From positions 806,001 through 870,000 of the forward strand of contig JAFEUB010000908.1 in NCBI GenBank assembly GCA_024529925.1: a stretch of 64,000 bases of DNA. Reading direction: 5' to 3'. Each line of letters opens with the position of its first letter. Position 1 is the first letter of the stretch. The stretch is from Ophthalmolycus amberensis. Taxonomy: Eukaryota; Chordata; Actinopteri; Perciformes; Zoarcidae. The translations under genes were made by a program, and so were the position numbers. This document shows, in pieces, positions 61,401 to 64,000 of the stretch. The notes under the pieces were generated by a model, which saw nothing but the letters and a program-made list of their open reading frames with translations, had not been told where the DNA came from and searched no databases.

Positions 61401-62394
61401 AATCTTGAGCCGAACATATAATTGCTCTGTCTCCTGACAGCCAGCAAGCAGATTGCCTCACTGGGAACAGCTTCAAATAATATCAAAAAAAAACCTCCCT
61501 GTCCGTGTTTGTCTTGCGGGGTGACTCACTGTATCTGTGAGCGCGAGGCTGCGAGGCCACTTCTACCTGGTTAAATTAAAGAGAATATGAATAATAGATG
61601 GAGAGAATGACACTTCCGTTGCCAGGGATAATGAAAGACCGACTCCCAGCTCTCTCTTGTCACTCCTCTGACTCACCGAGAGCGCTAATAAAGATGACAC
61701 TTGACAGCTAACGAGACCTATAATGGGCGGGGACATGCACACATACACAGAGAAAGACAGAGTGAAAGAGAAACGATAGAAGGAAAACATGATTTAAAGA
61801 GGAGGGCGAGGGTCAGGTCAGCTAACCTCTGGCTGGCCAAACAACTTTGTGTCCCGTCGGGAACCTAGTTTAGAAAGTCAACAAATGACCGTCACTCATA
61901 CAGGGGCTTTCATTAATAGAGAGGGAGAAAGAAGTTGTTTAAAAAAAGGGTATTTTATGAAGAACGAAGTGGGAAAACAACGCAGAGAAAAAGACAGTGA
62001 CTGACATTTAAGTCTGTCTACGGAGGCCTAGCGGTGTGTTGGAACAGGGATGGTTGGAAGTTGGAGCAAGCCCTGCCCACAGCCTGATCTCCAGGTTCAG
62101 CTCCAACCTCCGCCGCAGAGCGCCCAAAGAGAGGGCGTGCCATTGTTTACTGTCCACGGTGCGGGTAAACAATAAACAATGAAAAGACTGAGGGGTTGCC
62201 AGCTCCTCGCCCCAATGTTGCCATTTTGGGAACTCAAACACGCCCCCATGCTCCCTGCAGCCCCTACTCAACACCCACTCCCTCTCTCCCCCTCTCAACC
62301 TCCGCCACCTCCCCCGTTCAGATCCATCCCCGGCCCCAGAAACCCCAGAGGGGCGGTCGCCCAGCCTGCCCACGCTGCCCTCTAAGAAACCACG
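58486..62394. other. Non-coding with CA, CT and TG tracts
   Basis: (CA)n at 58595-58612 and 58629-58650, (CT)n at 60845-60868, (TG)n at 61000-61021. AT-rich DNA lies at 59640-59950, including TTAAAAAATTTTTTTAA near 59682, and GA-rich DNA at 60285-60350. A C-rich patch lies at 62270-62330. No gene was recognised. Confidence 0.55.
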
Positions 62395-62487
62395 AGAGGG
62401 TGTGGTTCCGCCTGGAACAGGAAAGCCATTTATTTTGGGCGCATCTCTGCTGACTGACTCATGTGTTGACTGGAAAGTTGGCTGCAT
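62008..62487 (-). other. Unrecognised 159-codon open frame in GC-rich DNA
   Basis: This is the longest minus-strand frame in the right half. The product is Arg/Gly/Ser-rich with RGGEREWVLSRGCREHGGVF and no recognisable domain. The segment is GC-rich, which lowers stop-codon frequency, and plus-strand frames also stay open here. It is therefore probably non-coding, though a CpG-rich regulatory element is possible. Confidence 0.1.
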
Positions 62488-62510
62488 GCTCGATGGGCCG
62501 AGGCTCCACC
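62395..62510. promoter_or_regulatory. Candidate AP-1/MARE-like regulatory segment
   Basis: CTGCTGACTGACTCATGTG near 62446-62464 joins a TGCTGAC half-site (MAF type) to TGACTCA (AP-1 core) in a GC-balanced, repeat-free stretch that also has CCATTTATTTTGGGCGC. Evidence is motif-only. Confidence 0.22.
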
Positions 62511-62860
62511 AGCCCTGTGGGCTATCAGTCCCTGACCTGCCCTCCCTCCTTTTGGGCCCCCTGCACCGCAGCCCACCACAAGTTCAAATGCACCAATAGC
62601 CACCCACTCCCATCCTCCCACCCACTCTAACAAGCCCTCATCACCATTCTATTTTTGTATTAATGTCAGCACCGCCACCTACCACCATGCTCTTAGTCTC
62701 AAGATGATGAAGAATTGCCATTGTTTCACAGTGACCTTCAGCTGTTTATTTTGTCAGAGCTGATCACCTAGGGTTGTTTTATGATAGGCATGTGTCGCAT
62801 GTTGTTTGAGAATCTTTTTTTCTCCTGAGAATATGCAAAGTAAAGAGAACGACAAAGAGG

Positions 62861-62883
62861 CAGAGAGAGAGAGAGAGAGAGAG

Positions 62884-62919
<36 letters not shown>
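62861..62919. repeat. (GA)n microsatellite
   Basis: GA dinucleotides with a single ATC interruption near 62884-62886. Arg-Glu runs in the plus frame are artefacts. Confidence 0.97.
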
Positions 62920-62920
<1 letters not shown>

Positions 62921-64000
62921 AGATAGGGTTCGTACTGCCTTACCGAATTAACAAAAAATCACATTACTTGATCTTTAATCATAAACGTGCAGATGTTATA
63001 CACGTATTTATAATTAAATCTTGAATTGTAGGCCTGTGGAAGGTTGAGACTTACTGATGGGAGAGACTCACCAACCTAAAATTGTAATATCCCTCCGCAC
63101 ATACAAGTCTATTTTCCTTCAGTGGCTAAAAACAAACCAAGCACACACTCTTTAAATACATCTATACCTCTGGTTCGAAAATGATGACCTCGCGTGACCT
63201 CTCTGTACTAAAGCCTCTTATTCTTCACTTTATCCCACTTTAACCTTTATTCAGCAACTACTGATCAGTTGTGCTATGATTTGGGAGAGTTTTCAGGGAG
63301 CTGCTGCATTATTTCAAAAACACAATATCAATAAAAGTGCCTGAATATTTTCAATTTGAGCTGTGTAATGTCTTAATTTACTATATTAACCAGCAACATA
63401 TACACAATATTACCCACTGAACAATCTCCCCAGTGTTGTGATCTGATTATAGCCTCAAAAACTATTAAAATAGACCTTGTAGTTACAGAACTGTGGTCTC
63501 CTTAGTATGGGTATGCTATTTTCGAGCAGAGGCCTACAAATAGGGCTAGTGTTTAAGAGGTTAAAATACACCTGAAAACATATTTATCTGTGGTGTACTG
63601 GCAGTCCTTGAAATTAGGAATTCATTCAATCAATTTCACAGTGAAAAAAAAGGGTCTTTAATCCAATAGTACCCATTAAATGTCAGTAATAGGACACCAT
63701 AGAGAGCTAATACAATTCTTAGTTAAGTCATCAGCTATTATAATACACAGCTGTTACTGTTCTCAGTGGAGAAATAAGTGACCGACACAGAAACTGTATA
63801 TTATGTGTGTAATAATTGAAAATTGGTGTTTAAATTGTGCTGATCCAGGTCTGCTGCATGCACACTGTATGTTGCTTTGTGTGGGAATATGGTCCGACAA
63901 AAAAAATAACTCAAACTACAGTAGACAAAATTTTCACAGCTGGAGCATTCCAGATGGCCTGAGAAGTCAATAAAAGAGAGGATGAGGGCCAATAAAAAAA
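62920..64000. other. Non-coding, AT-rich right edge
   Basis: AT-rich unique-looking sequence with A-runs near 63645 and 63899-63905 and an A-run at the window end. No gene or repeat family was recognised. Confidence 0.55.

Noticed and set aside
5521..62919. CRISPR-like array from the many short repeats
   Set aside because: The repeats are uninterrupted dinucleotide microsatellites without unique spacers, and the DNA is eukaryotic.

Overview
This window looks like about 64 kb of non-coding DNA from a ray-finned (teleost, probably percomorph) fish. The evidence is a broken L2-type LINE with a teleost-style 3' tail, a short hAT-like non-autonomous DNA transposon, and very dense CA/TG, GA and AT microsatellites. 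No operon structure, ribosome binding sites or bacterial-type genes are visible. No multi-exon host gene could be recognised on either strand. The longest open frames outside the LINE are about 100-210 codons, and each appears to run through low-complexity or otherwise non-coding sequence. The species assignment is inference; no species marker is present.

Layout. 1-1731 is the 3' part of an L2-clade LINE whose reverse transcriptase is broken by two frameshifts and which runs off the left edge. 2222-2496 holds a GC-richer segment with a perfect CRE-like palindrome, followed by a 54-codon frame that looks like the decapitated N-terminus of a RecQ-like helicase. A 58-bp sequence occurs twice, about 3.6 kb apart (7803-7860 and 11453-11510). 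33963-34127 is a second, 5'-truncated L2-type 3' end with a different tail. 48027-48783 is a 757-bp hAT-like MITE with a near-perfect 8-bp target duplication and an internal 19-bp tandem repeat. The remainder is unique-looking non-coding DNA interrupted by simple repeats.

Several unique segments (12463-12800, 36600-36860, 39018-39365, 44460-44730, 51275-51420, 53965-54250, 54680-54770, 58300-58485) are free of simple repeats. They are dense in homeodomain, POU, TCF or PBX-like motifs and short inverted repeats. They look like candidate cis-regulatory (conserved non-coding) elements, as expected in a gene desert or a giant intron next to a developmental gene. That reading is inference from composition and motifs only; no alignment was possible.

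No new biological system is evident. The best leads are the regulatory-element candidates, a perfect 15-bp stem hairpin at 40159-40193, the helicase-like remnant with its promoter-like upstream, the duplicated 58-mer, and a few candidate microexons with good splice-site context.
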